From Brevundimonas sp. (GTDB lineage: Bacteria; Pseudomonadota; Alphaproteobacteria; Caulobacterales; Caulobacteraceae), in contig NZ_JACESA010000005.1 in the NCBI RefSeq assembly GCF_013912065.1, positions 155,656 through 219,655 of the forward strand: DNA of 64,000 bases. The letters run 5' to 3'. Shown in pieces: positions 43,123 to 53,593 of this stretch. How positions within the stretch are numbered: position 1 is the stretch's first letter; each line of letters opens with the position of its first letter. Below the pieces are notes generated by a model. That model did no database searches, was not told the DNA's origin, and saw nothing but the letters and a program-made list of their open reading frames with translations. The translations under genes and the position numbers were made by a program.

Positions 43123-44955
43123 TCAGACCTTGATCGGCGGCGCCGTGCGGATGTGCAGTTCCTTCAGCTGACGCTCCTGCACATTGGCCGGGGCGCTCAT
43201 CAGCAGGTCCTCGCCCTGCTGGTTCAGCGGGAAGGCGATCACCTCGCGGATGGCCTGCTGACCGGCCAGCAGCATGACGATCCGGTCGATGCCGGGGGCC
43301 AGGCCGCCGTGCGGCGGGGCGCCGAAGCGGAAGGCGTTCAGCATGCCGCCGAACTGCTCCTCGACCACCGAGGCGTCATAGCCGGCGATCTCGAAGGCCT
43401 TCAGCATGATCTCGGCCTTGTGGTTCCGGATCGCGCCCGAGCACAGCTCATAGCCGTTGCAGACGATGTCGTACTGATAGGCGCGGATGGTCAGCGGATC
43501 CTGGTTTTCCAGCGCCTCCAGCCCGCCCTGCGGCATCGAGAAGGGGTTGTGGCTGAAGTCGACCTTCTTCTCTTCTTCAGACCATTCGAACATCGGGAAG
43601 TCGACGATCCAGCAGAATTTGAACTGGTTCTCGTCGATCAGCTTCAGCTCCGTTCCCACGCGGGTGCGGGCCAGGCCGGCGAACTTGGCGAAGACCGAGG
43701 GCAGGCCGGCGACGAAGAAGGCGGCGTCGCCCTGGCCCAGACCCAACGAGGCCATCAGCGCCTCGGTCGGTTCCTGCCCCAGGTTCTTGGCGATCGGGCC
43801 GCCCCAGGCGCCCTGGTCCTCGGACCAGAATATATAGCCCAGGCCCGGCTGGCCCTCTCCCTGCGCCCACGAGTTCATGCGGTCACAGAAGGCGCGCGAT
43901 CCGCCGGTCGGCGCCGGGATCGCCCAGACGGCGTTCTTCTCGTCGGCGCCCAGGATCTTGGCGAACAGGCCGAAGCCGCCGTCGCGGAAATGGTCCGACA
44001 CCACCTGCATCTTGATCGGGTTGCGCAGGTCCGGCTTGTCCGAACCGTACCAGGCCATCGACTGGGCGTAGGTCAGGCGCTCGAACCCCTTGTGCTCGAA
44101 GGTCTCGCCGAAATCGTTGGTGAAGGTGTGGACGCCGTCGATGGGCGACACAGGCTTGCCCTCGCCGAACTCCTCGAACACGCCGTGCATGACGGGCTCG
44201 ATGGCGGCGAAGACGTCTTCCTGGGTCACGAAGCTCATCTCGACGTCGAGCTGGTAGAATTCCAGCGACCGGTCGGCGCGCAGGTCTTCATCGCGGAAGC
44301 AGGGCGCGATCTGGAAATAGCGGTCAAAGCCCGACACCATCAGCAGCTGTTTGAACTGCTGCGGCGCCTGCGGCAGGGCGTAGAATTTCTCGGGATGCAG
44401 GCGCGACGGCACCAGGAAGTCGCGCGCGCCTTCCGGCGACGAGGCCGTCAGGATCGGCGTCTGATATTCCAGGAAGCCCTGGGCGAACATGTGGTTGCGG
44501 ATCGACTGGATCACCCGCGAACGCAGCACGATATTCTTGTGCAGGGTCTCGCGGCGCAGGTCGAGATAGCGGTGCTTGAGGCGGATTTCCTCGGGATATT
44601 CCGGCTCGCCGAAGACCGGCAGCGGCAGTTCGGCGGCTTCCGACAGAACCTCGACGCCCTGGACGCGGACTTCGATCTCGCCGGTCGGCAAGTTGGGGTT
44701 CACCACGCCGGCTTCACGGGCGACCACTTCGCCGTCGATCTTGATCACGCTCTCGGCGCGCAGACGCTCCACTGCGGCGAAGCCGGGCGTCTCGGGGTGC
44801 AGCACCAGCTGCGTCAGGCCGTAGTGATCGCGCAGGTCGATGAACAGCAGGCCGCCGTGATCGCGCTTCCGATGCACCCAGCCGGACAGGCGGACGGCGG
44901 AACCGGCGTCGGAGGCGCGCAGGGCGCCGCAGGTATGGGAGCGGTAGGCGTGCAT
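43123..44955 (-). CDS. aspS: Aspartate--tRNA ligase, probably non-discriminating
   Basis: 610 residues of bacterial-type AspRS. The N-terminal OB-fold anticodon domain contains [26 protein letters not shown]. The class II motifs include [48 protein letters not shown] (motif 2), and [13 protein letters not shown] (motif 3). The GAD insertion is present. His33 in RDHGG matches the residue linked with non-discriminating AspRS enzymes that charge both tRNA-Asp and tRNA-Asn; discriminating enzymes such as E. coli have Leu there. With gatB and gatCA in the same window this suggests indirect Asn-tRNA synthesis. Confidence 0.96.
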   Translation of the reverse strand: MHAYRSHTCGALRASDAGSAVRLSGWVHRKRDHGGLLFIDLRDHYGLTQLVLHPETPGFAAVERLRAESVIKIDGEVVAREAGVVNPNLPTGEIEVRVQGVEVLSEAAELPLPVFGEPEYPEEIRLKHRYLDLRRETLHKNIVLRSRVIQSIRNHMFAQGFLEYQTPILTASSPEGARDFLVPSRLHPEKFYALPQAPQQFKQLLMVSGFDRYFQIAPCFRDEDLRADRSLEFYQLDVEMSFVTQEDVFAAIEPVMHGVFEEFGEGKPVSPIDGVHTFTNDFGETFEHKGFERLTYAQSMAWYGSDKPDLRNPIKMQVVSDHFRDGGFGLFAKILGADEKNAVWAIPAPTGGSRAFCDRMNSWAQGEGQPGLGYIFWSEDQGAWGGPIAKNLGQEPTEALMASLGLGQGDAAFFVAGLPSVFAKFAGLARTRVGTELKLIDENQFKFCWIVDFPMFEWSEEEKKVDFSHNPFSMPQGGLEALENQDPLTIRAYQYDIVCNGYELCSGAIRNHKAEIMLKAFEIAGYDASVVEEQFGGMLNAFRFGAPPHGGLAPGIDRIVMLLAGQQAIREVIAFPLNQQGEDLLMSAPANVQERQLKELHIRTAPPIKV

Positions 44956-45119
44956 GAAGGGACCGTCTGGAGACTTTGGCGGTGGAATCTGACGCCGTCG
45001 GCGCCCGAAATCGAAGCGGCGTAGGGCGCATCATCGCCCCGGAAAGTCAAGGTTTCAGCCGTTGCAAAGGCGTCGGCGCCGCGCGATAGCCTTGGTTGGT
45101 TGAAACCGCGAGGCCGCCC

Positions 45120-45407
45120 ATGTTCATCGTCACCATCACCTACACCCAGCCGATCGAGGCCATCGAGGCGAAGACGGTCGAACATCGCGCCTGGCTGGAC
45201 CTGCATGTCGCCAGCGGCCTGATCCTCGCCGCCGGCCCCATGGTTCCGCGCACCGGCGGCATACTGGTCGTGCGTGGCGGCGGCACGAAGGAAGAGCTGG
45301 AAGCCCTGCTGAAGGCCGACCCGTTCCAGGTTCACGGTCTGGCCGATTACAGGATCACCGAGTTCAAGGCGGGCAAGCTGAACCCCGTCCTGGCCGATTT
45401 CGCCTGA
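45120..45407 (+). CDS. YciI-family small protein
   Basis: 95 residues from the ATG at 45120, preceded by GAGG. The YciI-like dimeric ferredoxin-type fold shows MFIVTITYTQPIEAIEAKTVEHRAWLDLHVASGLILAAGPM (conserved His and Asp of the putative active site), GGILVVRGGGTKEELEALLKADPF and a C-terminal ITEFKAGKLNPVLADF. The true function of the family is uncertain; some homologues act as dehalogenase-like or redox proteins. It lies alone between aspS (divergent) and hdaA. Confidence 0.88.
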   Translation: MFIVTITYTQPIEAIEAKTVEHRAWLDLHVASGLILAAGPMVPRTGGILVVRGGGTKEELEALLKADPFQVHGLADYRITEFKAGKLNPVLADFA

Positions 45408-45492
45408 TTTCATCCACAGGGCGGGTCTTCCCTCCCCGCTACCAACAGGCCCCAGCGACGCAGCTGGCCTTCGCCTCTGCTATGACGGCCTC

Positions 45493-46185
45493 ATGCCCGC
45501 CCAGCGCGCCTTGATCCGACCGACCGCCCAGCAGCTGCGTCTGCCGCTGGAACGCCACCTCGTGGGCGAGGCCTTCGTGACCTCGGACAGCAACGCCGAG
45601 GCCGTGCGCGTCCTGGCGGGCTGGCCTGACGGCGTCGGCTCGGTTCTGGCCCTGCACGGGCCGGCGGGGTCGGGCAAGAGCCGGCTGGCCGCCGACTGGG
45701 CCGAACGCGTCGGCGCCGTGCCGCTGAACGGCGCCGAGGCCGCCTTGGTCGATCCGCTGGAGCTGGAGGGCCGCCCGGTCCTGCTGGACCGCGCGCCGGA
45801 CGCCGACGACGAGAGCCTGTTTCACCTGATCAATCTGGCCAACGCGGGCGGCGGCGCCCTGCTGCTGGTGTCGCGCTCTGCGCCGCGACGCTGGTCGGTG
45901 GCCCTGCCCGATCTGCGCTCGCGTCTGGACGCTGTCCGCACGGTCGAAATCGCGGCGCCCGATGATCTTGTCCTGTCCGCCATCCTGCGCGCCCGGTTCG
46001 CCGAACGCAGCATCACCCCGGCCGAGGATGTGATCGACTATCTGGTGCGACGTCTGGATCGCTCGGCCGACACGGCCGCCACCGTGGTCGAGCGCCTGGA
46101 CGCCTTGCACCGCCCCGTCACCCGTATCCTGGCCCGCCAGGCTTTGGACCAGATGGCCGACCCGACCGGCGCCGACAACGACTGA
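45493..46185 (+). CDS. hdaA: HdaA, regulatory inactivation of DnaA
   Basis: 230 residues, a Hda-type AAA+ protein. The N-terminal clamp-binding motif is QQLRLPL (13-19). Walker A is GPAGSGKS (56-63), the Walker B region is RPVLLDRAPD and the sensor/Arg region is APRRWSVALPDLRSRLDA. A C-terminal helical lid follows. There is no DnaA DNA-binding domain, as expected. Hda proteins with the DNA-loaded beta clamp stimulate ATP hydrolysis by DnaA after initiation. The gene is next to ppk, an order I associate with Caulobacter relatives. Confidence 0.88.
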   Translation: MPAQRALIRPTAQQLRLPLERHLVGEAFVTSDSNAEAVRVLAGWPDGVGSVLALHGPAGSGKSRLAADWAERVGAVPLNGAEAALVDPLELEGRPVLLDRAPDADDESLFHLINLANAGGGALLLVSRSAPRRWSVALPDLRSRLDAVRTVEIAAPDDLVLSAILRARFAERSITPAEDVIDYLVRRLDRSADTAATVVERLDALHRPVTRILARQALDQMADPTGADND

Positions 46186-46207
46186 CCCGTCCAGCGTGGC
46201 GAAGACG

Positions 46208-46384
46208 TCAGATCTTGCGCCGCGGCCCGCGCACGAACCGACGCTTCAACCGCCGAAAAATCCGCTGAGGCGTCGGCTGTCCCGCCATGTCCCAGACGAT
46301 GACGGTTGCAGCTACGCCCACAACCAACGTCCCAAACACGAAGACCACGACACCCTCTGCAATCTTTACCCAACGGGAAAACAA
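46208..46384 (-). CDS. Possible small membrane protein between hdaA and ppk
   Basis: A 58-codon minus-strand frame from a TTG at 46384. It encodes FSRWVKIAEGVVVFVFGTL and a continuing hydrophobic helix, then a strongly basic tail (RRLKRRFVRGPRRKI). The single-helix plus basic-tail pattern and low-ambiguity composition look coding, but there is no ATG or GTG start and the ribosome binding site is poor. The other frames in this 291-bp gap look random. Confidence 0.3.
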   Translation of the reverse strand: MFSRWVKIAEGVVVFVFGTLVVGVAATVIVWDMAGQPTPQRIFRRLKRRFVRGPRRKI

Positions 46385-46476
46385 CCTTAACCATAAATCA
46401 GGCCTGACGAACAGCCGCTCAGGAAAATGTCAAACCCCCGCTTGCGGACGTCACAGTCGCGGGCGAGAACCGGCCC

Positions 46477-48693
46477 ATGACCGACGCCGCCATCCACGAC
46501 GCTACCCGGGGCGAGGAAGTTCCCGCCTCCCGCGCGCCCCAACTCGCGCTCAACGAGGAATTGATCGCCTCGCCCACGCGGTTCTTCAACCGCGAGATCT
46601 CCTGGCTGGCCTTCAACGAGCGTGTGCTGGAAGAGGCGGCCAATCCGAACCACCCGCTGCTGGAACGGCTGCGGTTCGTCTCCATCTCGGCCAATAATCT
46701 CGACGAGTTCTTCATGACCCGCGTCGCCGGCCTGAAGGGCCAGTTGCGCGAGCGTGTCCGGGTTCTCTCGGCCGACGGTCTAACCCCGGCCGAACAGCTG
46801 GAGCGGATCAATATCTCGGCCGGCGAACTGATGGCCGAACAACAGGTGCGCTGGCGCCAGTTGAAGAAGGAACTGGTCACCGCCGGCATCGAGGTCGTCG
46901 ATCGGAATCGTCTGACCAAGACTGAAAGGGAACGGCTGGAGCCCGAGTTCCTGAACCACCTCTTCGCCGTCCTGACCCCTCTTGCCATCGACCCGGCCCA
47001 CCCCTTCCCCTTCCTGCCCAACCTGGGCTTCTCCCTGGCGCTGAAGCTGAAACGCAAGGGCGAGACCAAGACCTTCTACGCCCTGGTGCCGGTGCCGACC
47101 CAGGTGCGGCGCTTCTGGGAACTGCCCACCGACGGCCGTTCTGCGCCGGGCCGTAAGCGGTTCATCACGCTCGAAAACGTGCTGCTGCTGTTCATCGACC
47201 ACCTCTTCCCGGGCTGCGAAGTTCTGGAAAAGGGTCTGCTACGCCTGATCCGGGACAGCGACATCGAGATCGAGGAAGAGGCCGAGGATCTGGTGCTCGA
47301 GTTCGAAGAGGCGCTGAAACAGCGGCGCCTGGGTTCGGTCGTCCGGGTCAAGATCGAGGCCTCGATGCCCGCCGATCTGCGCGACTTCATCGTCGGCGAA
47401 CTGGAGGCGGCGCCCCAGGACGTGGTTCTGGTCGACGGCATGCTGGGCCTGGCCCAGCTTTCGGACCTGATCCCCGGCGGCCACCCGGACCTGAAGTTCA
47501 AGGGCTACGAGCCACGATATCCCGAGCGGGTCCGCGACAACGGCGGCGACGTCTTCGCGGCGATCCGCGAGAAGGACATGCTGATCCACCATCCGTTCGA
47601 GAGCTTCGACGTGGTGGTCCAGTTCCTGCGCCAGGCCGCTCGCGACCCCAATGTCCTGGCGATCAAACAGACCCTGTATCGCACCTCCAAGGACAGCCCG
47701 ATCGTCGCCGCCCTGATCGAGGCGGCCGAAAACGGCAAGAACGTCACCGCCCTGGTCGAGCTGAAGGCCCGCTTCGACGAGGAGGCCAATCTGCGCTGGG
47801 CCCGGGCGATGGAACGGGCCGGGGTCCACGTCGTCTTCGGCTTCGTCGAATACAAGACCCACGCCAAGGTCAGCGTCGTGGTGCGCCGCGAGGGCGACGG
47901 TCTGAAGACCTACTGCCACTTCGGCACCGGCAACTATCACCCGATCACGGCCAAGATCTACACCGACCTGTCGCTGTTCTCGTGCGACCCGGTGCTCGGT
48001 CGCGACGCCAGCCGGGTGTTCAACTACATCACCGGCTACGCCACGCCGGACGAGCTCGAGGCCCTGGTGGTCTCGCCGCTCAACATGAAGTCGACCCTGA
48101 TCGAACTGATCGGCAAGGAGATGTCGGCCGCCGCCATGGGCAAGCCGGCCGCCATCTGGGTCAAGCTGAACTCCCTGGTCGATCCCCAGATCATCGACGC
48201 CCTGTACCGGGCCAGCCAGTGGGGCGTGCGCATCGACCTGGTCGTGCGCGGCATCTGCTGCCTGCGTCCGGGCGTGACCGGCCTGTCCGAGAACATCCGC
48301 GTGAAATCGATCGTCGGCCGTTTCCTGGAACACAGCCGCATCGTCTGTTTCGCCAACGGCAAGGACCTGCCGCACGACAAGGCCAAGGTCTTCATCTCGT
48401 CCGCCGACTGGATGACGCGCAACCTGGACCGCCGGGTCGAGTTGATGACCCCCATCCGCAACGCCACCGTCCATGACCAGGTGCTGGACCAGATCATGGT
48501 CGCCAATCTGAAGGACGATGCGCAAAGCTGGGTTCTGGACGCCGAGGGCCGCTACACCCGCGTCATCCCCGCCGATCCTGAGCGGCCCTTCTCGGCTCAC
48601 CAGTATTTCATGACCAACCCCAGCCTGTCGGGCCGCGGCCGCAAGGTGAAGACCCTGCCCGCCGTTCTCCGTTACGAGCGTCCCGGCCGCTGA
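46477..48693 (+). CDS. ppk: Polyphosphate kinase 1
   Basis: 738 residues. The N-domain has [23 protein letters not shown]. The phosphorylated His462 is in [13 protein letters not shown] and the second catalytic His619 is in [20 protein letters not shown]-type sequence appears as [21 protein letters not shown]1 reversibly makes polyphosphate from ATP. The C-terminal PLD-like domains ([10 protein letters not shown]) are complete. Its stop overlaps the ppx start by one base (TGATG), so synthesis and breakdown enzymes are co-translated. Confidence 0.97.
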   Translation: MTDAAIHDATRGEEVPASRAPQLALNEELIASPTRFFNREISWLAFNERVLEEAANPNHPLLERLRFVSISANNLDEFFMTRVAGLKGQLRERVRVLSADGLTPAEQLERINISAGELMAEQQVRWRQLKKELVTAGIEVVDRNRLTKTERERLEPEFLNHLFAVLTPLAIDPAHPFPFLPNLGFSLALKLKRKGETKTFYALVPVPTQVRRFWELPTDGRSAPGRKRFITLENVLLLFIDHLFPGCEVLEKGLLRLIRDSDIEIEEEAEDLVLEFEEALKQRRLGSVVRVKIEASMPADLRDFIVGELEAAPQDVVLVDGMLGLAQLSDLIPGGHPDLKFKGYEPRYPERVRDNGGDVFAAIREKDMLIHHPFESFDVVVQFLRQAARDPNVLAIKQTLYRTSKDSPIVAALIEAAENGKNVTALVELKARFDEEANLRWARAMERAGVHVVFGFVEYKTHAKVSVVVRREGDGLKTYCHFGTGNYHPITAKIYTDLSLFSCDPVLGRDASRVFNYITGYATPDELEALVVSPLNMKSTLIELIGKEMSAAAMGKPAAIWVKLNSLVDPQIIDALYRASQWGVRIDLVVRGICCLRPGVTGLSENIRVKSIVGRFLEHSRIVCFANGKDLPHDKAKVFISSADWMTRNLDRRVELMTPIRNATVHDQVLDQIMVANLKDDAQSWVLDAEGRYTRVIPADPERPFSAHQYFMTNPSLSGRGRKVKTLPAVLRYERPGR

Positions 48694-50180
48694 TGCCCGA
48701 CATCCCGCTTACCGGCCGCGACGTCGCGGCCATCGACATCGGCTCGAACTCGGTCCGCCTGGTGCTCTATCGGCTGGAGGGCCGGGCGATCTGGACCGTC
48801 TTCAACGAAAAGGTCCTCGCCGGCCTCGGCCGCGACCTGCCGACGACCGGCAAGCTCTCGCCTGAAGGCGTGGTCATGGCCATGACCGCCCTGCGCCGCT
48901 TCGCCGCCGTTCTGGAGGGGGTCCGGCCCGACGCCACCCTGATCGCCGCCACCGCCGCCGTGCGGGAGGCTCTGGACGGACCTGAATTCTGCCAGCGGGT
49001 CGCCGCCGAGACCGGATTGCGGATCCGCGTCCTCTCGGGCGAGGAGGAGGCGAAATACGCCGCCACGGGCGTGTTGGCCGGCGCGCCTGACGCCCACGGC
49101 GTCTCGGCCGACATGGGGGGCGCCAGTCTGGAGCTGACCCGGCTGAACGCAGACGGCGTCGAGCATGGTCTTACCCTGCCGCTGGGCCCCTTCGCCCTGG
49201 CCGACGGCAAGGGGTTCGATGCGGACCGCATCAAGACCCGCATCGACCAGAAGCTGAAGCCCGTCGCGGACCGGTTCCAGACCGACCGGCTCTACGCCGT
49301 CGGCGGCGCCTGGCGCACCCTGGCCCAGGTCCATATGGCGCTGAAATCCTATCCGCTTAAGGTCGTACATCAGTACGAGATGGGGGCGGACGAGGCGCTG
49401 GAGACGGCCCGGCTGGTCGCGCAACAATCGGTCGCCAGCCTGATCAAATTGCCGGGCGTGTCCAGGAAGCGCGCCGAGACCCTGCCCTACGCCGGCCTGG
49501 TGCTGGAGGGTCTGATCAAGCATCTGAACCTCAAGCGGATCGAGATGTCCGCCTGGGGCGTGCGCGAAGGACTGCTGTTCGATACCCTGGACGAGGTCAC
49601 CCGTTCGACCGATCCGTTGTTGGCCGGCTGTACGGCCCTGGGCGGGCGGCAGGGCATCGACCCCGCCCTTCCCGGCGCCCTGAACGGCTGGATCGCCGAC
49701 GTCGTGGCGGCCCTGCCCCCGGCCTTCGGAGACACCCGCGACGCGGTGCTCGCCGCCGCCGCCTGCAGCCTGTCGGACCTGGGCGCGCGCCTGCATCCCG
49801 ACCACCGTCTGGAACTGGTGTTCGACCAGGTGCTGCGCGCCCCGGTCGCCGGCGTCAGTCACGCCGAACGCGCCTTCCTGGCCAGCGCCCTGAACGCCCG
49901 CTACGGCGGCGGCCCGGCCACGCCCCAGCCCGAGATCATCACCCGCCTGCTGAACGACGACGCCGCCAAACGCGCCCGCGCCCTCGGCCTCGCCATCCGC
50001 CTGGCCTGCGACCTGTCGGGCCGGTCTCCGCAATTGCTGGCCAACGCCACGGCGACGGTGAAGGGCGGCGACCTCCAACTGACGGCGACCGACGGCTACG
50101 CCGACGTGCTGCTGGGCGAACAGACCCGGAAACGCGCCAAGGCCCTGGCCGAGGCCATGGGTCTGGGCCTGTCGATCTAG
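48693..50180 (+). CDS. ppx: Exopolyphosphatase (Ppx/GppA family)
   Basis: 495 residues with the ASKHA fold. VAAIDIGSNSVRLVLYRLEG is the phosphate-1 motif, AATAAVREALDGPEF leads to the acidic catalytic region (LSGEEEAKYAATG), and SADMGGASLELTRL is the phosphate-2 motif. The C-terminal helical region is longer than the N-domain-only form. The enzyme removes terminal phosphates of polyP or the pentaphosphate of pppGpp. It is coupled to ppk. Which substrate dominates cannot be told from sequence. Confidence 0.93.
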   Translation: MPDIPLTGRDVAAIDIGSNSVRLVLYRLEGRAIWTVFNEKVLAGLGRDLPTTGKLSPEGVVMAMTALRRFAAVLEGVRPDATLIAATAAVREALDGPEFCQRVAAETGLRIRVLSGEEEAKYAATGVLAGAPDAHGVSADMGGASLELTRLNADGVEHGLTLPLGPFALADGKGFDADRIKTRIDQKLKPVADRFQTDRLYAVGGAWRTLAQVHMALKSYPLKVVHQYEMGADEALETARLVAQQSVASLIKLPGVSRKRAETLPYAGLVLEGLIKHLNLKRIEMSAWGVREGLLFDTLDEVTRSTDPLLAGCTALGGRQGIDPALPGALNGWIADVVAALPPAFGDTRDAVLAAAACSLSDLGARLHPDHRLELVFDQVLRAPVAGVSHAERAFLASALNARYGGGPATPQPEIITRLLNDDAAKRARALGLAIRLACDLSGRSPQLLANATATVKGGDLQLTATDGYADVLLGEQTRKRAKALAEAMGLGLSI

Positions 50181-50230
50181 ACAGGCGGACGAACAGGGTT
50201 CAGCCTCTTCCAAATTCAAGGGAGGCGATC

Positions 50231-50599
50231 ATGCCCGTGACCGGAATCGGCGGCTTCTTCTTTCGTGCACAGGACCCGCAGGGTCTGGCGGCCTGGTACC
50301 TGACCCATCTCGGCGTCGGCGCACCGGAAGGGCAGTTCCTATGGGATCAGCAGGCGGGTCCGACCGTCTTCTCGCCCTTCAAGGAGACCACCGACTATTT
50401 CGCCGCCGACAAGCGCTGGATGCTGAACCTGCGGGTCGAGGGCCTGGACGACCTGCTCGCCTCGCTCAGGGCGGCGGGCGTGGACATCATCACCAAGGAC
50501 GAGTGGGACGCCACGCCCGAGGTCGGTCGCTTCGCCCGCATCCACGATCCCGAGGGCAATCCCATCGAACTCTGGGAACCGCCCGCCACGACCGCCTGA
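50231..50599 (+). CDS. VOC-family (glyoxalase-like) protein
   Basis: 122 residues with GGGAGG upstream. A single beta-alpha-beta-beta-beta pair of the vicinal-oxygen-chelate fold is readable: GIGGFFFRAQDPQGLAAWYLTHLGV opens and FARIHDPEGNPIELWEP closes, the latter with the metal-ligand Glu. FKETTDYFAADKRWMLNLRVEGLDDLLASL is the second half. Members form dimers and include dioxygenases, glyoxalases and resistance proteins; the substrate is unknown. Confidence 0.87.
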   Translation: MPVTGIGGFFFRAQDPQGLAAWYLTHLGVGAPEGQFLWDQQAGPTVFSPFKETTDYFAADKRWMLNLRVEGLDDLLASLRAAGVDIITKDEWDATPEVGRFARIHDPEGNPIELWEPPATTA

Positions 50600-50629
50600 C
50601 GCCTCCCCGCTCCGCGGGGAGGAGACGGA

Positions 50630-51781
50630 TCACCCCTCGATTTCGACCACCTCGACCCGGGCGCCGCTCAGCACCAGGGCGATCTCGCCGCGCTTCAGCT
50701 TCAGCGCGTCCTCGCCGAAGATCTGACGTCGCCAGCCCTTCAGCGCATCGACGTCGGCGTCGTCGGCGACGGCGATCTTCTCCAGGTCGGCGACGGTGGC
50801 GATCAGCTTGGAGGCCACCCCGGCGTTGTCGCTCTTGGCCTTCAGCAGCACTTTCAGCAGTTCTACCACCGACGGCGGCGCCGGCTGACGGTGCGCCGGG
50901 CGCTCCATCTCGGGAGCATGGGATTCGGGATCGGCCAGAACCCGCTTCAACTCCTCGGCCAACTCCAGACCCAGGCGCGACCCGCCGAAACCCTTGGGCA
51001 CAGACCGCAGACGGTTGAAGGCTTCCGGATCGGTCGGCGTCTGCTGGGCGACCTCGTCTATGCCCTCGTCCTTCAGGATGCGGCCGCGCGGCTGGTCACG
51101 TTCCTGGGCGGCGCGTTCGCGCCAGACGGCCACGGCCTTGAAGGCCGCCAGGTATTTGGCCGAGAATTTCTTGGGCTTCAGCCGCTTCCAGGCGTTCTCC
51201 GGGTCGGTGTCATAGAGGGCCGGGTCGATCAGGCTCTCCATCTCCGACATCACCCAGTCCAGACGTCCTTCCTTCTTCAGCCGGTCGCGCAGCTTCGGAT
51301 AGAGGGCCGCCAGATGGGTCACATCGCCCAGGGCGTAGACCAGTTGGCTGTCCGACAGCGGCCGCCGGCCCCAGTCGGTGAACCGGCTGCCCTTGTCCAG
51401 TTCAACGCGCAGCATCTGCCGCACCAGCGAATCATAGGCGACCTGTTCGCCGAACCCGGCGGCCATGGCGGCCACCTGAGTGTCGAACATCGGCTTGGGC
51501 ATGGCGCCCAGCCGCACGAAAATCTCCACGTCCTGACGACAGGCGTGGAAGACCTTGATGATGTTCGGATCGCGCAGCAGGTCCAGGAAGGGCTCCAGGT
51601 CCAGGCCTTCCGCCATCGGGTCGATGATTCCGGCGTGGTCCGCGGAGGCGGCCTGGATCAGGCACAGCCGGGGCCAGTAGGTCGTTTCCCGCATGAACTC
51701 GGTGTCGACCGTGATGAACGGGGCGGTGGCGAGGCGGGCGCAGAAATCGGCCAGCGCCTCATTGGTGGTGATCGGCGTCAT
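50630..51781 (-). CDS. rnd: Ribonuclease D
   Basis: 383 residues from the ATG at 51781. The DEDDy exonuclease core includes FITVDTEFMRETTYWP (Asp26 and Glu28), KVFHACRQDVEIF and LSDSQLVYALGDVTHLAALYPKL (Tyr and Asp). Two HRDC-type helical regions follow (about 205-290 and 300-375). RNase D trims 3' ends of tRNA precursors and other stable RNAs. It diverges from purM, 79 bp away. Confidence 0.94.
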   Translation of the reverse strand: MTPITTNEALADFCARLATAPFITVDTEFMRETTYWPRLCLIQAASADHAGIIDPMAEGLDLEPFLDLLRDPNIIKVFHACRQDVEIFVRLGAMPKPMFDTQVAAMAAGFGEQVAYDSLVRQMLRVELDKGSRFTDWGRRPLSDSQLVYALGDVTHLAALYPKLRDRLKKEGRLDWVMSEMESLIDPALYDTDPENAWKRLKPKKFSAKYLAAFKAVAVWRERAAQERDQPRGRILKDEGIDEVAQQTPTDPEAFNRLRSVPKGFGGSRLGLELAEELKRVLADPESHAPEMERPAHRQPAPPSVVELLKVLLKAKSDNAGVASKLIATVADLEKIAVADDADVDALKGWRRQIFGEDALKLKRGEIALVLSGARVEVVEIEG

Positions 51782-51860
51782 TCCGATGCTATAGCCCCCC
51801 GCAACCCACCTGTGGCAAGAGCCGCGCTGCATTTCCGCCCCGATTCCAGGCCTGATCACC

Positions 51861-52898
51861 ATGAGCGACCCCCAAAAGCCTCTCGAAAACGGCCTGACCT
51901 ACGCCGACGCCGGCGTGGACATCGACGCAGGCGAGATGCTGGTCGAACACATCAAGCCCCTGGCCAGGTCGACGGCGCGCCCCGGATCGGAGCCCTCGCT
52001 AGGCGGTTTCGGCGCCCTGTTCGACCTCAAGGCCGCCGGTTTCGAGGATCCGCTGATCGTCACCACCACCGACGGCGTCGGCACCAAGCTGAAGATCGCC
52101 ATCGAGACCGGCCGTCATGATGGCGTCGGCGTCGATCTGGTCGCCATGTGCGTCAACGACCTTCTGGCCCAGGGCGCCGAGCCGCTGCTGTTCCTCGACT
52201 ATTACGCCACCGGCCGGCTCGAAATCGACGCTGCCCGCCGCGTCGTCGCCGGCATCGCCGAGGGCTGCCGCCAGGCCGGCTGCGCCCTTGTGGGCGGCGA
52301 GACCGCCGAAATGCCGGGCATGTACACCGACGGCGACTACGACCTGGCCGGCTTCAGCCTCGGCGCCGTCGAGCGCGGCCACGCCCTGCCCTATCTGGAC
52401 CGTCAGGCCGCCGGCGACATCATCATCGGCCTGGCCTCCACCGGCCCGCACTCGAACGGCTATTCGCTGGTGCGCAAGGTGGTCGAAAAGTCCGGCCTGG
52501 CCTGGGGCGACGACGCCCCCTTCGCCAAGGACCGTTCGCTGGCCCAGGCCCTGATGGAGCCGACCCGCATCTATGTGAAGCCGGTCCTGCCGCTGATGAA
52601 GGCGGGCCTGGTCAAGGGCGCGGCCCATATCACCGGCGGCGGCCTGATCGAAAACCCGCCCCGCTGCATCGCCGAGGGCCTGAAGGCTTCGTTCGACTGG
52701 AACGCATGGCCGATGCCTCAGGTCTTCCAGTGGCTGGCCGAAACCGGCGGCATCAGCGACCACGAAATGCGCCGCACCTTCAACTGCGGCGTCGGCTTCA
52801 TCCTGATCGTCTCGCCCGAGAACGCCGAACCCGTCCTGGCGGCCCTGCTCAACGCCGGCGAGGTCGCCTTCGTCTGCGGACAGCTGGAAGCGGCCTGA
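51861..52898 (+). CDS. purM: Phosphoribosylformylglycinamidine cyclo-ligase
   Basis: 345 residues. The N-half shows [22 protein letters not shown] and [31 protein letters not shown], the ATP/substrate-binding motif, and [15 protein letters not shown] is diagnostic. The C-half has [14 protein letters not shown] and [14 protein letters not shown] synthetase closes the imidazole ring in step five of purine synthesis. It is followed 4 bp later by purN, the usual purMN pair. Confidence 0.97.
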   Translation: MSDPQKPLENGLTYADAGVDIDAGEMLVEHIKPLARSTARPGSEPSLGGFGALFDLKAAGFEDPLIVTTTDGVGTKLKIAIETGRHDGVGVDLVAMCVNDLLAQGAEPLLFLDYYATGRLEIDAARRVVAGIAEGCRQAGCALVGGETAEMPGMYTDGDYDLAGFSLGAVERGHALPYLDRQAAGDIIIGLASTGPHSNGYSLVRKVVEKSGLAWGDDAPFAKDRSLAQALMEPTRIYVKPVLPLMKAGLVKGAAHITGGGLIENPPRCIAEGLKASFDWNAWPMPQVFQWLAETGGISDHEMRRTFNCGVGFILIVSPENAEPVLAALLNAGEVAFVCGQLEAA

Positions 52899-52902
52899 TC
52901 CC

Positions 52903-53487
52903 GTGAAGACGCGCGTCGCGGTCCTGATCTCCGGGACCGGCTCCAACATGGCGGCCCTGATCGACGCCGGTCGGGCCGCCGACAGCGGCTATGAGGTCGC
53001 CCTGGTCGTGTCGAACGTCGAGGGCGCGGGCGGTTTGGCCATCGCCGCAGCCAAGGGCGTGGACACGCTCGCCATCCCCCATGCGCCGTTCGGCAAGAAC
53101 CGCGAGGCTCACGAACACGGGGTCGACGAAGCCCTGCGCGCCGCAGGGATCGAGGTCGTGGCCCTGGCCGGCTATATGCGTATCCTGACGCCCTGGCTGG
53201 TGCGCGCATGGGCCAGCCGGATGCTGAACATTCACCCCAGCCTGCTGCCCCTCTATCCGGGCCTCGACACCCACGCCCGCGCCATAACCGCCGGCGACGC
53301 CGAGGCCGGCTGCACCGTCCACCTGGTCACCGAGGGCGTGGACGAGGGCCCGATCCTGGGCCAGGCCCGCATTCCCATCCTGCCCGTCGACACGCCCGCC
53401 AGCCTGGCCGAACGGGTCAAGACGGCGGAACATGAGCTGTATCCGCGCGTGCTGAGCGATTTCTGCAAAGGCCTGTCGCAGACCTGA
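52903..53487 (+). CDS. purN: Phosphoribosylglycinamide formyltransferase
   Basis: 194 residues with a GTG start. The N-terminal phosphate loop VAVLISGTGSNMAALIDA is followed by VVSNVEGAGGLAIAAAKG. The catalytic Asn-His-Asp set is visible in RMLNIHPSLLPLYPGLDTHARAI and HLVTEGVDEGPILGQ. It transfers the formyl group from 10-formyl-THF to GAR. It ends before a strong terminator at 53541. Confidence 0.96.
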   Translation: MKTRVAVLISGTGSNMAALIDAGRAADSGYEVALVVSNVEGAGGLAIAAAKGVDTLAIPHAPFGKNREAHEHGVDEALRAAGIEVVALAGYMRILTPWLVRAWASRMLNIHPSLLPLYPGLDTHARAITAGDAEAGCTVHLVTEGVDEGPILGQARIPILPVDTPASLAERVKTAEHELYPRVLSDFCKGLSQT

Positions 53488-53540
53488 CCTTCCCAAAGGA
53501 GCGCACGCGCGTTTGGCGCGACCTCTGGCTCCAGACGCAG

Positions 53541-53572
53541 AAAAGGCCCGGAGCAGACGCTCCGGGCCTTTT
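53541..53572. terminator. Bidirectional terminator after purN
   Basis: A 14-bp stem AAAAGGCCCGGAGC/GCTCCGGGCCTTTT with an AGAC loop lies between convergent purN and a lipoprotein gene. It has T-runs on both strands. Confidence 0.85.
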
Positions 53573-53593
53573 CCATGGGGCTAAGGCGACGCC

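Noticed and set aside
46420-46455. Possible Pho box before ppk (TGTCA and CGTCA words)
   Set aside because: The words are about 21-22 bp apart without the 11-bp repeat pattern, unlike the clear box at 60426.
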